NCBI GenBank assembly: GCA_037102815.1
Contig: BTPP01000002.1
Location: 310,001 to 374,000 of the forward strand
From: Neurospora intermedia
Taxonomy: Eukaryota > Ascomycota > Sordariomycetes > Sordariales > Sordariaceae
Length of the DNA: 64,000 bases
Reading direction: 5' to 3'
The translations under genes and the position numbers were made by a program. A model generated the notes under the pieces. It did no database searches. It had not been told where the DNA came from and saw only the letters and a list, made by a program, of their open reading frames with translations. Positions 1 to 11,354 of the stretch are shown here, piece after piece (positions within the stretch are counted from its first letter, which is position 1; each line of letters opens with the position of its first letter).

Positions 1-955
1 CATTCGGCATGATCGACTGGCCGTGAGTGGTCAGAATGAGTCTTTTGGCTAGCCGCTTGTCATCGGCACTAATGCCGATGCCGGTGCTCGGCTTATGTGT
101 AAGTGAACAGGAGTCACTAACAAACGTTACATGGAGGGATGTGGGGAATGTGGGACACCACCACCACCATCACCGCCGGGCCTGCAGTGAGTGAGTGAGA
201 GAGGGAGTCGTCTACGCTAAGCTTTCCTACCTGACAGGGTTCCGTGGAAAGTGCAAGTCAGATTGCACTTGACTCAAGTGGTGCTGCAGGTTACACTACA
301 TGACTCTACCAAATTGAAGCTAGTGGGGAGTCAGTGAGGAGAAGGAAAGAAAGGAAGGAAGGAAAAGGTGCCCTGTCGGTCGTCGATCGCTTGCCTTTTC
401 TGGGCTCTGAGATTACGATGGAACTGAGGAAGAAAAGGCAAGACAGACGGGAATGACAATGGTCACTGGCCGAGATAGGCAAACAGCGAGTACACTCGGC
501 TGGGAGAAGAGATTTCTAACAAGATAACGGGGGAGTATTGCATCTGTTGAGTTCAGTTCATGGCAGGTGGTAGTGTAGTGTATGTAGAGGCAGATATCTC
601 GGGTAAGTATATGGATGTGGTCGTCCCCCCTCATCCATCGGTTCATCCCATCCTCCTTCTTCTTTCCCTCTGTCTTTTGTCTTTCTTTCGTCTGAACGCC
701 TGACGAACTCCAGTTCCTACCTATACATTGACCTGGACGTTGGGACCCGTTCATCTTGTATTCACCGATCCTCACCTTGCGACTACCTAGAATATACCAC
801 ACCGACAATTACCCACAGCGACCTACACTCCATATGTTTTAAGACACCTGCCCGATTACCGTGACCGCCGCGACAAGGCGTCTACTTACACACCGATACT
901 TAGCCTCCATTGCGACACCAACCTACAAACACCGATACCGATTCCAGATTCCATA
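1..955. other. Upstream region of the JEN-type transporter gene; no gene seen
   Basis: No reading frame here has convincing protein character. The sequence holds a short CAC/ACC-rich tract near 160-180 and a purine-rich AAGGAAGGAAGG tract near 350-365. It is most simply read as promoter and 5' leader of the transporter that starts at 956. No clear TATA box was found. Confidence 0.5.
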
Positions 956-3411
956 ATGGCGTCCCCCGACCCCGAAAAGGCGGGCTCACCCGGACAGGGC
1001 TTGGGTGGAATGGACCACTCGCACCAATACACCGAAAACAACGGGATGAATACCATCATTGACGAAAATGGCCACGAACAAGCACCGCACCATGGCATGT
1101 CAATTGGACAGTATGTCAAGACGCGATTCACGACACTCAAGCCGGCGATGCGACCGGCGCCCAACCCGATCCGGTTATTGAGCATGATTACGGGGCGGCA
1201 ATGGGCTTTCTTTGGGGTTGCTTTCTTTGCTTGGGTGAGTTTTTGTTGTTATCATTTTCATCACCGCTTTGTCCATCATCATCACCATCTTTTTACATAC
1301 CCCACATTGATTTCAGCCCCCATCCATTTCATGCCAACACTTCCATTTCCATGTTATTAACTTACAACCCTCATCCACACTTACTATATCAAATTACCAC
1401 TTACACCAAACCTTGCTCAATGCAGACATGGGACGCCTTTGACTTCTTCACCGTCTCCCTCACCGTCGAAGAGCTCGCCAAGGACTTTGGCAAGACCAAC
1501 ACGGACATTACCTGGGGCATCACGCTGGTGCTCATGCTGCGCTCCATTGGCGCCATTTCATTTGGTATTGCGGCCGATCGGTACGGAAGAAAGTGGCCAT
1601 TTGTGGTTAACAATTTGCTTTTTATTGTTTTGGAGCTGGTAAGTTTTCTCCTCTTTTTTTTTTATTTTCTTTATTACTTCTTAGGTATCGATCTTTTTTA
1701 CACATTGCCCCCCTTTGGTGGAACCGAATTGTCATGATGACGATGACGATGAGGGGTCTGATATGCGAAGGGTCCAAACAAACGGAAGAAGCGGAAGTGA
1801 TGTCATGGCGCCATGACATGAGGTGTTGTTCCTGGATGATCCCCCGCAATTCCGTCTCGGGAGCAACCGAATGTCATGACTTGGCTTCACTTGGCAATCA
1901 ATGCAATGCCTGTGGCGTGTCTGGTTGGGGAACTAGGGAACGACGCAGCCAAGACTGCGCCCAGAAAACCCCCTCCCCCATGGACATCGCTTGGCTTCGT
2001 GGCTTTCTCTTGCATCTAAGCGAAGAAGCATCCTTTTTTTCCTTGTAGAAGAAAAGCTTCTTTGGTTGTCTGTTTGTCTTTTTCGGTCTGTTGAAGGGGA
2101 GATGTGATGTGATGGGGTCTTGGTTTTGTCAATCTCTCATTTCACCGTCATCGATACCACCATCACCACTATCATCATCATCCTAGCAATGGCTTGACGC
2201 ACATCCACTAACATGACCACTACCATTAGGGCACCGCCTTCTCGCAAACCTACTCCCAATTCCTCGCTTGCCGCGCCCTCTTCGGCATCGCCATGGGTGG
2301 TCTCTACGGCAACGCCGCCGCCACCGCCCTCGAAGACCTACCCCCCGCCGCCCGTGGCTTGATGTCAGGCCTCCTGCAACAAGGTTACGCCTTTGGCTAT
2401 CTTTTGGCAACCGCCTTTGCCCGCGGGCTGGTCAACACCACCTCGCACGGCTGGCGTCCGCTCTTCTGGTTCGGCGCTTGCCCGCCCGTCTTGATTATTG
2501 CCTTGAGACTGCTGCTTCCCGAGACGGAGATTTACGAGCAACATGCTTCTGTGCGACGCACCGCGCGCGCTAACGGTCACAACAAGGGAGGCGTCAGCGC
2601 AACTTTCCTGCGAGAGGGCAAGGTGGCCATCAAGAAGCACTGGCTCATCCTGATCTACCTTGTCTTGCTCATGGCCGGATTCAACTTCATGTCCCACGGC
2701 TCCCAAGACTTGTACCCCACCATGCTCCGCTCGCAATACTCGTTCAGCGCCAACGCCGTGACAGTAACCCAGGTCGTCGCCAACCTCGGCGCCATGTCGG
2801 GCGGTATCATTGTCGGATTTGCCTCGCAGATCTTTGGTCGCCGCATTTCCATCATTGTCATGTGCATCATCGGCGGCGCCTTGCTGTACCCGTACACCTT
2901 CATTTCGTCCAAGTCCCTCATCGCCGCCGCCTTCTTTGAACAATTCGCTGTTCAGGGAGCGTGGGGTGTTATCCCAATTCATTTGATGGAACTGTCCCCG
3001 GGAGCGTTCCGCACGTTTGTGGTGGGTACTTCGTACCAGCTCGGAAACCTGGTGTCGAGCGCTAGTTCGACCATTGAAAGTACCATTGGCGAACGGTTCC
3101 CTCTCAAAAATGGCGACGGAAAAGTGGGATACGAGTATGGCAAAGTCATCTGTATCTTTATGGGGTGTGTGTATGTCTACACGATTCTCCTGACGTTCGT
3201 GGGGCCCGAGTACCTCGGACGCAGCTTTGACGTGAGCGAGGACGAGGATGTGAGGGAGGTGGCAGGCGAGGAAGTGGTGAGGGGGGCTGTTATTGCGAGT
3301 CACATGCATGGACATGGACACGGAGGGGATGCAGAGGGGAGCGGAAGTGGAAGTGAGGGTGGGGAAGGGGTTGGTGGGAAGGCGCAGGGAAAGGAGGTGG
3401 AGGTGGCTTAG
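956..3411 (+). CDS. JEN-family monocarboxylate/H+ symporter (MFS), 3 exons, 557 aa
   Basis: Exons 956-1234, 1426-1638 and 2230-3411 join in frame (introns 191 and 591 nt, both GT-AG, phase 0) to give 557 residues. The product should be a plasma-membrane proton symporter for lactate, pyruvate or other short carboxylates. The family signature N-x-x-S/T-H-x-S/T-Q-D-x-x-x-T is present as NFMSHGSQDLYPT from about residue 316, the strongest evidence for the call. Around the first splice the protein reads FFAW/TWDAFDFFTVSL, and the second splice restores LEL/GTAFSQTYSQFLACR, both typical of JEN proteins. The membrane core carries the MFS loop DRYGRKW and an LPPAARG segment. The N-terminus is hydrophilic and the C-terminal tail is rich in His, Gly and Glu. 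The second intron is unusually long for this genome. Known members of the family are repressed by glucose; nothing here shows regulation directly. Substrate is inferred. Confidence 0.93.
1800..1819. repeat. 20-bp perfect palindrome inside intron 2 of the transporter gene
   Basis: ATGTCATGGCGCCATGACAT equals its own reverse complement. The same half-site core TGTCATG occurs at 1730-1736 and 1872-1878, giving four copies in about 150 bp. It could be a binding site for a dimeric regulator or a cruciform; function unknown. Confidence 0.6.
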
Positions 3412-4355
3412 GATGCTTATCTTTGGGTTTTTCCTTTTTGAGCTGAGGTGTTGAGGAAGAAAAAAGGTTCTTGGGTATGGGAATGATGGCACGTCTCATG
3501 AAGGAAGCGAGCGCTTTGACGATGTGGATTTATGATAGTTTGGATATACCTTATGAATTTATGATTGATGTCAAAAATTGGTATGGATTTTGGATAACAA
3601 ACCGCCTACTGTTCTTGCCATTGATATGATTGACTTATTGCGTGGTTCTGTATGAGATTTCGTTCGTTGAGGAATTGCCAAATCTTTCAAGGTTTCGTTT
3701 CGTTGGGGGAATGGACTTGCTCACCCCTGAAGCAGAACCCTGTGGCTGTGGATATGTTTCGTAGTGTGAAGCAAGGACAAAAGGTAAAAGCATTCATAAT
3801 ACATTTCAGTTCGCCAACCAGAGTCGAGGTATTCGCCTGCAACGTTTCTTTTGGTAGGTGGCATTGTTCACTTCCTTACGTTAAACCGTACTATGGGATT
3901 GGACTGACGGAGTGCTCCAGAAAAGAAATTCCCATCCTCCTTCCTCAGCTCCATTTAACGAGGACACACGGAGTACATATCACACATTTACATTCGAAAC
4001 CTACCTACGTACCTACCTACCTTTACGTTATGAGCTGGTAACAAATGGCTGCCGGTCATAGTATTTCACTTGTCAGGCCGTGAGATCACTTGGATCTCCG
4101 TAACTCTATCGACTCGAGGCATGAGTGGTGAGCTGGTTCGCATGTCAGACATACAACCCGCAACGATAAGTCGGGTTATTATCGGTTCCATGGCCATCTC
4201 AGCAGATGATAGTCGATCATGGCATAACAAACAATCACTGAAAGACGGCCTATGAACCCACAACAACAACAACCATGTAATGCAGGATTCCACGATCTTT
4301 ATTTTACTCCTTCCCGTCCACCTTTTCTTTTCTTCTCCAAAAAGCAATCGCAATC
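3412..4355. other. Intergenic region between convergent genes
   Basis: This 0.9-kb stretch lies between the 3' ends of the JEN-type transporter (+) and ribose-5-phosphate isomerase (-). It holds both 3' untranslated regions and a short CTACCTACCTACC tract near 4003-4020. I see no supported gene. Confidence 0.5.
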
Positions 4356-5213
4356 TCACGCCTTAACCAAGCCCTTCTCCAGCGTCTGCACCATAACCGA
4401 CCCATCCTCCATCCCAAAGTACGCCGCCACCGGCTTCTGCGCACCCCCGCTCTCCACCTCCAACCCGCTCTTTCCATAAAACAATCCATGCTCCGCCACG
4501 CCCGGAATCTCAATCAACCGTCTCGCCAGCCCATCCACCGTCCACACGCCCTCCTCCCCCTCTTGCTTGCCCTCTGGCAGTTCCGTCAACAGCGGCTTAA
4601 ACACCGCATCCACGATCCTCAATCCATTATCCGTCACGCACGCGCCCGCCTTGCCCGGTAGACCCGACCTCACCTGCGCGCTGATACTCCCCAATCGTTC
4701 CAACTCGCCCAACACCTGCGGCACCGCCATGGGGAACACCTCGATAGGGATGCCCTTCTTCCACGCCGTGCCGAGGTGCTTGCTAATCTTGCGCGAGTCG
4801 GCAACGCAGACGAACTTGCGCGCGGCGGTCGCGACGAGCTTTTCCTGTAGGAGACAGGCGCCGCCGCCCTTGATGAGGTTCAGAGCAGGGTCGACTTCGT
4901 CGGCGCCGTCGAAGCACACGTCGAGCGACGCGTGGCCTGGGGAGAGATCTGCGATGTACCCCAGGCGAAAACCGGCGGCTTGGATTAGGTCGCGGGATTG
5001 GTCGCCCGTCGGGTAAAAGGTCATGGGTCCGGTGATGGCGGGGCCGAGCTTGGAGATGACGTCGACGACGTGGATGACGGTGGAGCCGGAGCCGATGCCG
5101 ATGTGGCGGTAGGTGGGGGAGAGGTGCTCGGTTACGGCGCGGTTGGCGGCGAGGAGTTTGGACTTTTCGATGAGCTGCGCGGCGGATGCGGATGCATCGG
5201 GGGTGGTGGACAT
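4356..5213 (-). CDS. rki-1: Ribose-5-phosphate isomerase (RpiA type), core reading frame 285 aa
   Basis: The enzyme interconverts ribose 5-phosphate and ribulose 5-phosphate in the non-oxidative pentose phosphate pathway. The single-exon core has the phosphate-binding GIGSGSTV segment at residues 39-46, and the catalytic block DGADEVDP...LIKGGGACLLQEK at 102-125 with D102, D105, K115 and E124 matching the active-site Asp, Asp, Lys and Glu of bacterial RpiA. The length exceeds bacterial RpiA (about 220 aa) by a Glu/Gly-rich insert near residues 230-240, which is common in fungal forms. The start at 5213 sits in a CACCAAAATG context. Upstream, at 5283-5648, candidate exons can add 81 in-frame residues that resemble a mitochondrial presequence (annotated separately), so the true start may be 5648, giving 366 aa. 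The catalytic assignment is secure; the N-terminus is not. Confidence 0.96.
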   Translation of the reverse strand: MSTTPDASASAAQLIEKSKLLAANRAVTEHLSPTYRHIGIGSGSTVIHVVDVISKLGPAITGPMTFYPTGDQSRDLIQAAGFRLGYIADLSPGHASLDVCFDGADEVDPALNLIKGGGACLLQEKLVATAARKFVCVADSRKISKHLGTAWKKGIPIEVFPMAVPQVLGELERLGSISAQVRSGLPGKAGACVTDNGLRIVDAVFKPLLTELPEGKQEGEEGVWTVDGLARRLIEIPGVAEHGLFYGKSGLEVESGGAQKPVAAYFGMEDGSVMVQTLEKGLVKA

Positions 5214-5282
5214 TTTGGTGGTGGTTGTGTGGCTGGGAAAGGGTGTTAGTGAGAGTGAGGAAGAGAGTGAAGGGATACTAAC

Positions 5283-5648
5283 AGATATGAGCGTGGCTGG
5301 GTGGTAAAAGTGTTAGGGAGGGCTGTTTGTTTATCTTTGTCAGTGATATGTTGTGGTTGATATGTGAGATGTGAGATTGTGAGAGACTTGAGAAGAAAGG
5401 TGGGGATGACTCGTGATGGGGCAATGAGTATGACTCAGTGGGTTTTATGAGTTGATCAACTTACCGGCTTGGTGGTGGACAATGGTAGTCCGAACAGGAG
5501 GCGCTGGTGTTGAAGGGTTGGATTTGAAGTTGGCGGTGGCGGCGGCGGCTGAGTGGAAGGCGGGACCTGGTTGGTGAACACAACGAGCAGCAGCAGACCA
5601 GGAACGACGAGCTGTAAAGGACGTGACTCGATGAGGGTTCATGGACAT
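5283..5648 (-). other. Candidate upstream exons of ribose-5-phosphate isomerase coding a mitochondrial-like presequence
   Basis: An ATG at 5648 opens a frame to 5465, followed at once by a consensus donor GTAAGT. An acceptor (CTGAC branch, then AAACAG) allows an exon 5283-5322, ending in donor GTTAGT. A 50-nt intron with CTAAC and CCCAG then joins at 5232, 19 nt before the core ATG. The three pieces (184+40+19 nt) total 81 codons, in frame with the isomerase and without stops. The predicted peptide has no Asp or Glu at all and many Arg, Ser and Ala residues, as mitochondrial presequences do. An alternative acceptor at 5297 (first exon base 5296), with the 50-nt intron retained, also stays in frame. 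Seen: the splice sites and open frame. Inferred: that they are used and translated. Confidence 0.5.
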
Positions 5649-6032
5649 GGTGTTGTTGATCTTGAAATCCAAAACTGGCGGAACAAGGAGAGCCAAATAA
5701 ATGCACCCCTAACCCTGATCGGCGAAAATATTTGAAGCAGTTCGGCGGGTTTTCAAGACAATGTCGTTGAAATTTACAGAGGTCCCTGATTGGCCGAGTG
5801 ATGTCACACGAACCGGACAGGCGGATGAGGCGGGGTTGCGACGCCGAACCGGAGGGGTTTGTGGGCTTATCGATAAGAAGCAGGGCAATGCACTAACAAT
5901 TTCACAGCGACTTGCTTTCATTTTATTTCATTTTACTTTCTCTTATTTCATTTTATTCTCTTCCATTTCTCTGGCACCCACGATTTCCCTTCATCGACAT
6001 CAATATCAACCGTCAACCCTCCAAAACAACCA
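5649..6032. other. Spacer between the isomerase upstream exons and the 3' end of the permease gene
   Basis: Both flanking genes lie on the - strand. This holds the isomerase promoter and the permease 3' untranslated region. A T-rich tract lies near 5910-5960. No gene seen. Confidence 0.4.
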
Positions 6033-8148
6033 TCAATGCTGGAACCGGAAATCCAACCTCTTGTTCCCCTTGTCGGTCGTGGTCGCCAAATACGCGAGTC
6101 TCTCCTCCGTCGTCATGGCCTCCCACTTGCGCGCCTTCTGCTTGTTGCGGAACAGGTAATACGCCTTGACGAGGACATACAGGGCAATGTTCATGCAGCA
6201 GATAGCCAGCAGTTGCTTGTTGGCACGCCTGTACAGCGGCGCATCATCTGTGTTACTTTTAGTATTATGTTCTCACCGAAGGAACCAAGGAAACGAGACA
6301 ACTCACCCTTGCGATATATATTCGAACTCACAATCCCCCCCGCCTGCACAAACATGTTATAACAAGCCGCCGACACCGTCCTGGACCGAACCGTATTCGA
6401 GTTCCGACTATTCCACCCGACCTGAATGGGATGGGCATTCGGATACCCAAGCAACAGCGTCGTTACCGCATAAATCACCCACCGATTCACGCCTGCCGTG
6501 TCGACGCTGTTAAGGTAGATGAGGAAAGGCAAAGCCCAGACCTGCCCCGATGCCGCGATCAGCGTCAGTTCGTTGAAGATCTCTCCGAGATAAGTGATGC
6601 CGAGCATGGTGATCATGTGTATGACGGTGTACGGGATGGTGAGCAAGTTGGCTTGGAAGGTGTCAAAGTGCAGCCCCCTGAGAGTGAGGGTTAGGTATTG
6701 GCCTATGGGCGCCATGGGCATCTGGAAGACGAGGCCCAAGATGTAGAGGGGCCTTTTTCTCTTGTCAGCATCATTCATTCCAAGTGGAAGGATGGATGAC
6801 TAGAGGTACAGGAAGGGAGGGAAGGGGCATACCAGAGATCAAAGTCCTTGAGACTCTGCCAGAGAAGTCTCGGCGTAATGGGTTCACGGTTATGCATATC
6901 GCTCTTGCTCGGGTCTTCGCGGATGACCCGGTTGACAATGATCTTCTCTTCCTTCTCGGTGAACCACCCGTTTTTGCCGCGGAACCAGCTGGCGGTGTGG
7001 CAGGGACCGGCGGGCATGAGGACAAAGGCGAAGATGCCAATGACGAGTGTCATAAGACCCTGTCAACATATCAGTCAGTGGTCATCACCACCTAGAGGCA
7101 CTCACACCCCATCCACCAAGCAGGTAATAACTCACCTCAATCAAAAACAACCACCTCCACCCCGCATGTTCCTGTACACCCCTCATATGCAACAACCCAT
7201 ACGCCAACAGCGCGCTCGCAATATCCGCAATGCTCATGGCTGTCCAGAAGAACCCCAGTCTCAGACTCAGCTCGTGGTGCTTGTAAAAGTAGCTGAGGTA
7301 CAAGATCACATCCGGAATGAAACCGCCCTGGAGGATACCGAGCAAGGCACGGCAGGCAAGGAACGAGGTTCGCCCCTGAAGCCAGAACTGAGCGGTGGCG
7401 ACGATGGACCACAGAACCATTTGCGAGGGAATCCACCGGTCGGGACCCATCCACTTGGAGACGAGTTGCGAGGGAAGTTCGGCACAGAGGAAGGCCAGTT
7501 TGAAGATGGAGTTGCCTAGGTTGTAGTCTGTACCATGGGTTAGCAGCCGTTCTGGTCTGGGTGGGTGATGATGGGTCACGGGTCCAAGAAAAAGACAAAC
7601 ACACCATTCGTCGTCATATGCAAATCCCCCAAGAAATTATCCGTCAAGGCCTGCCCGATATTCGCCCGATCCAGCTCCAGCGCCATGAACATGATGCACG
7701 CCCATATCATGATGCGCCAGTCGATCTTGCGGATGAGCCGGTGCTCCTCGCCCCATGTCCAGCGCTCGAGGGGATCAAACCGGTGGATGTTTTCCCTTTA
7801 CATCCGAGTCGTTGTCAGTAATCGACCATCCAGCAGAAGCAAGACAGAGACAAAGGAGTAAACTCACCAGTCCGGCCGCGGTTGGTACTTCTCCGCCGTA
7901 TCTGGGTCGTCAAACACGGAAACCTGCGTGGCAATGGCAGTGGGATCGTATGACTTGGCTCGTTGGAACCAGAAACGGCGCTCGGCAACTGCTACACCTA
8001 AAGGAGGAATGGAAGAGAGGGTTTCGAAGGAGACGTTGATGTTGGAGCCTTTGGACTCGGTTGGAGAGTTGGTCTCGTCTGCCCCTGCTGGGGGAGATGT
8101 GGTTTTGGGCGGCGGGGAAACGTCGCCCTTTGTGAGGATTGTCGCCAT
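6033..8148 (-). CDS. DAL5/SOA1-family anion permease (MFS), 6 exons, 583 aa
   Basis: Exons on the - strand are 8148-7868, 7795-7605, 7527-7136, 7059-6833, 6752-6307 and 6247-6033, with introns of 72, 77, 76, 80 and 59 nt. All join in frame to 583 residues and a TGA at 6033-6035. The first membrane region reads [21 protein letters not shown], followed by [11 protein letters not shown], a hallmark of the allantoate permease (Dal5) family of anion:cation symporters. Later segments such as [15 protein letters not shown] and [10 protein letters not shown] fit the same family. The N-terminal 90 residues are a hydrophilic cytosolic tail. Members carry allantoate, nicotinate, biotin-like vitamins or sulfonates (yeast Soa1). 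The divergent neighbour is a TauD-type dioxygenase, so sulfonate or taurine uptake is my preferred inference. The second donor is GTGTGT, slightly unusual but required by the protein. Confidence 0.93.
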
Positions 8149-8604
8149 GGTTGTTGTTCACTGGCCTGGTTAGGTGTCTGATGAGCAGCGGACTTGGTCC
8201 CTGTATCAAGGAGAGAGATGAAATGGGATTTTAATACGAGATCTCACGGTGGTAGCACATTAAAGAAGAGATTTGGGGACCTAATCTGCGCGGGAACATG
8301 GAAGTCTATATGAGCTCAGACATCTGAGCAGCATCAGGGCAGCGATTTTGACATGGCGAGAGAGCTGCACATCATCAGGAGGGATGCATACAATGCAGTA
8401 CCAAGCACGACGTCGTAGCCAGCAACATCGCATAGGGTGCCAGATCCCGCAATGCGTCCAATTCTCGTGGGCGGCTGCCACTGGGCACGCCCAACCGTCG
8501 ACCAAAGGGCTCGTACAGGCTCATACACGGTACTTCAACACGTCCAAGATGAGCTTTGATGCATCGTTCGCCACATTACAACACCGTCTCAAGCTCTCGG
8601 CGCC

Positions 8605-8614
8605 ATGGTGTCAA
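8605..8614 (+). promoter_or_regulatory. Possible CYS-3-type sulfur regulator site
   Basis: ATGGTGTCAA matches the published Neurospora CYS-3 consensus ATGRYRYCAT at 9 of 10 positions. It lies in the intergenic region between two genes that look like sulfonate assimilation functions. A short, single near-match can arise by chance. Confidence 0.25.
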
Positions 8615-9924
8615 GCATCTAAAGAAGCCTAAGAGGCATCTGAACAACGACGCAACAAGTAGTGTGGAGGTCTGGCCCAGCGCCACGGGTTGATAGACCG
8701 TGTAGACGTGATCCTTGGCTGGAATGAGGTGGGCAACTTGGCATGGGAAGCGATAAGGGTCTACAACTCTGCAATGACATCTACTGAATGGGAGATAAGT
8801 TCGAATTCTGGACCAAGCGACGAACAATATTCCACTGCTCCAGCCAAAGGGTTCGTGTGGTGGTAGGTTTGGGCCTCACGGACGAAGTGCGTGGAAGGTT
8901 TCAACCACACGCAGGAGCATGCTCTACACGCTCTGAACCCCGGAATGTATCGCCTTTACCACAGAATTCAACATCACCATTAGCAGTGGGAAGACGAACT
9001 ACAGATGTTGATAAGGGTCCAGAGTCAGTTTGTTTCAATGCCAATCACATTGTCCTTCACTTCAAAGCTAGTGTCTCAACACCACATCTTTGACACTCAA
9101 ACGCCATTGCATTCTTGAGAAAGAAAAAGACGATTTGCGCAAGTCTAAAACCCCTCAAAGCAGTTGATGATAACGGAGGCAATTGAAGGTCAATATCGCG
9201 GGGTTCCTTCATCGTCGCGTGGGGGAGACGGGTAGTTATTGACGATTTGCCAGGTGGTGATGGCGTGCTGGTGTTGACGTGCTCGACCCTGACTTTGACG
9301 CGAATGACAAAGGCGACGCAGTCATTGGTCAATTCGAATATCACGACAGCAAACTATATGGTACGGGATGTCGGCACCCCTCATTAAGATCTAGGCATCA
9401 AAGTATAGAGGCACTGATAGTTGTCCAAAACGAGTGCGTCTTTGGCAGTCGTACCCGCATCCCCGCCTTCTGGCCGGCACGAGGATGCCAGAACAACCGA
9501 CCCAACCAAGCTTTCTCCTCAACTCCGGTGCGGGATAGACCCAATTTGGTTGTTACACCACAACCGCTGCGAATAGACGCCAAGATTCACGACATTGTCG
9601 GTCTGATGTTGAAATTAACCACACCCTCATTCGGCATTTCCCCGCACATATGGCACCGATATGGCTAGCGGATACCGATCGCGGCATCACAAAAGGTGCT
9701 ATCCACGAACATTTGAAGCGCCGAAGGCATGTCGACACCAACTCGCCATATCTCGTCATGCATTTGATCGATGTGATTGGCGTCAGAAAGCTGTTAGATA
9801 ATAATCTCACTACGAATAACAGAGATAATCCTCTCTTTGAAACGCAGATATCACGAACAATGCATGCACAACATAGCATGTGGTCTACCGAGCCCCGAAA
9901 ACATACTTGAACCTGATGATCATC

Positions 9925-9932
9925 TATATAAG
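9925..9932 (+). promoter_or_regulatory. TATA box of the TauD-type dioxygenase gene
   Basis: The sequence TATATAAG lies about 110 bp upstream of the ATG at 10041, a usual distance for a fungal core promoter with a short leader. TATA-driven promoters are typical of strongly regulated genes. Confidence 0.55.
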
Positions 9933-10040
9933 AGGTTGACTGATAGGCCATCCATATGATTTTTTGTTCTTCACTCAGGCCAGTTACATCCCACACCTAC
10001 TTCCCTTTGATACATCAACACTTGCAACCAAAACACCACC

Positions 10041-11354
10041 ATGGCTCCTTCCGCTGTCGAGGCCGTCCAAACCACCATCAACGTCAAGAACCAAACTACC
10101 CAGCAGTCTGCTCCTACCCAGCACGCCCAACACGTCGAGCCCCTAAAGCTCTCCGGCGTTCTTGACCAGTATGAGCACTTTGACGTGACTCCCATCATCG
10201 GCCGCGAGTTCCCCAAGGCCGACCTGGTCGAGTGGCTCAATGCTCCCAACTCTGATGAGCTCCTTCGTGATCTTGCCATTACCAGTTTGTTTCTCCCATT
10301 TCCCCTTTATCACTTCCCCCCACCTTCATTCCCTTTCCTTTGTCAGTTGTCTGCCCACTAACCCCCATACCCCTTGCAGTCTCCCGCCGCGGCGTCGTCT
10401 TCTTCCGCGCCCAGCACTCCCTAACCAACGACCTCCAAAAACAACTCATCCTCCGCCTCGGCGCCCTCACCGGCCGCCCGCCCACGTCCGGCCTCCACAT
10501 CCACCCCATCCTCAACTCGGAGCGCGAACTCGGCGGCAACGACCCGGAAATCTCCACCATCAGCTCCATCCAACATCGGAAATTCTACAACCACTCTTCC
10601 GAAGACGACGACCAACTGTCTCCCAAAAAGCAGTACACGGCCCAATGGCACTCCGACATTGCCTTTGAGCCCGTTCCCGCCGACTACACCAGTCTGCGCC
10701 TGGTGCAGCTTCCGAAAACAGGCGGCGACACCCTCTGGGCCTCAGGGTACGAGATCTACGATCGCATCTCGGAGCCGTACCAGAAGTTTCTGGAGGGGTT
10801 GACCGTTACGTTTCAGCAGCCGGGGTTTAACAGGGCGGCGGAGAGGAATGGGTTCAAGATTTACGAGAAGCCGAGAGGCGCACCGGAGAATGTGGGGAGT
10901 GAGCTGAAGGCGGTGCATCCTGTCGTTAGGACGAATCCCGTTACCGGGTGGAAGAGCGTGTTCCCCGTGGGGGGGCATGTGAAGCATGTGAATGGGGTGA
11001 CGAAGGAGGAGAGTGAGAGGCTGTTGGAGTGGTTTTTGGAGCTGTTGCAGAAGAATCACGATTTGCAGGTGCGGTTTAGGTGGACGGGGGAGAATGATAT
11101 TGGTGAGTCTCTTTCCAATAAAATCCAGGCTGTACTACCTGAGATGTGGGAAAGAAAGAATGAAAAAGGAACTAACAGTGAATGAAACAGCCATCTGGGA
11201 TAATAGGAGTGTCTTCCACACTGCTACTTTCGACTATGACGGCTATGGCGAGCGGTTCGGTAACCGCACGGTGGGATTGGGCGAGAGGCCGTACCTTGAT
11301 CCGCAGAGTACCAGTAGACGGGAGGGATTGGCGGCGGCGGGTGAGCTGGCTTAA
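10041..11354 (+). CDS. TauD/TfdA-family Fe(II)/2-oxoglutarate dioxygenase (sulfonate dioxygenase type), 3 exons, 376 aa
   Basis: Exons 10041-10284, 10380-11102 and 11191-11354 join in frame (introns of 95 and 88 nt with CTAAC branch sites) to 376 residues. The reaction is expected to be 2-oxoglutarate-dependent hydroxylation of a sulfonate such as taurine, releasing sulfite for sulfur assimilation, as by bacterial TauD and yeast Jlp1. The iron ligands are visible: H172 and D174 in QWHSDIAFEP, and the distal H332 in WDNRSVFH. The 2-oxoglutarate-binding Arg should lie in the following ERFGNR segment (R344 or R348). The conserved ISRRGVVFFRAQ segment spans the first splice junction and supports it. 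The start has a CACCATGG context. The gene is divergent from a DAL5/SOA1-family permease, which fits an uptake-plus-cleavage unit. Family assignment is firm; the substrate is inferred. Confidence 0.94.

Larger units (their letters stand above)
8149..10040. other. Shared divergent promoter region of permease and dioxygenase genes
   Basis: This 1.9-kb region separates the start codons of the permease (-) and the dioxygenase (+). I see no supported protein gene. Two sequences approach the Neurospora CYS-3 sulfur-regulator consensus ATGRYRYCAT: ATGGTGTCAA at 8605-8614 (9 of 10) and ATGACATCTA at 8774-8783 (8 of 10). A TATA box precedes the dioxygenase and is listed separately. Confidence 0.5.
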
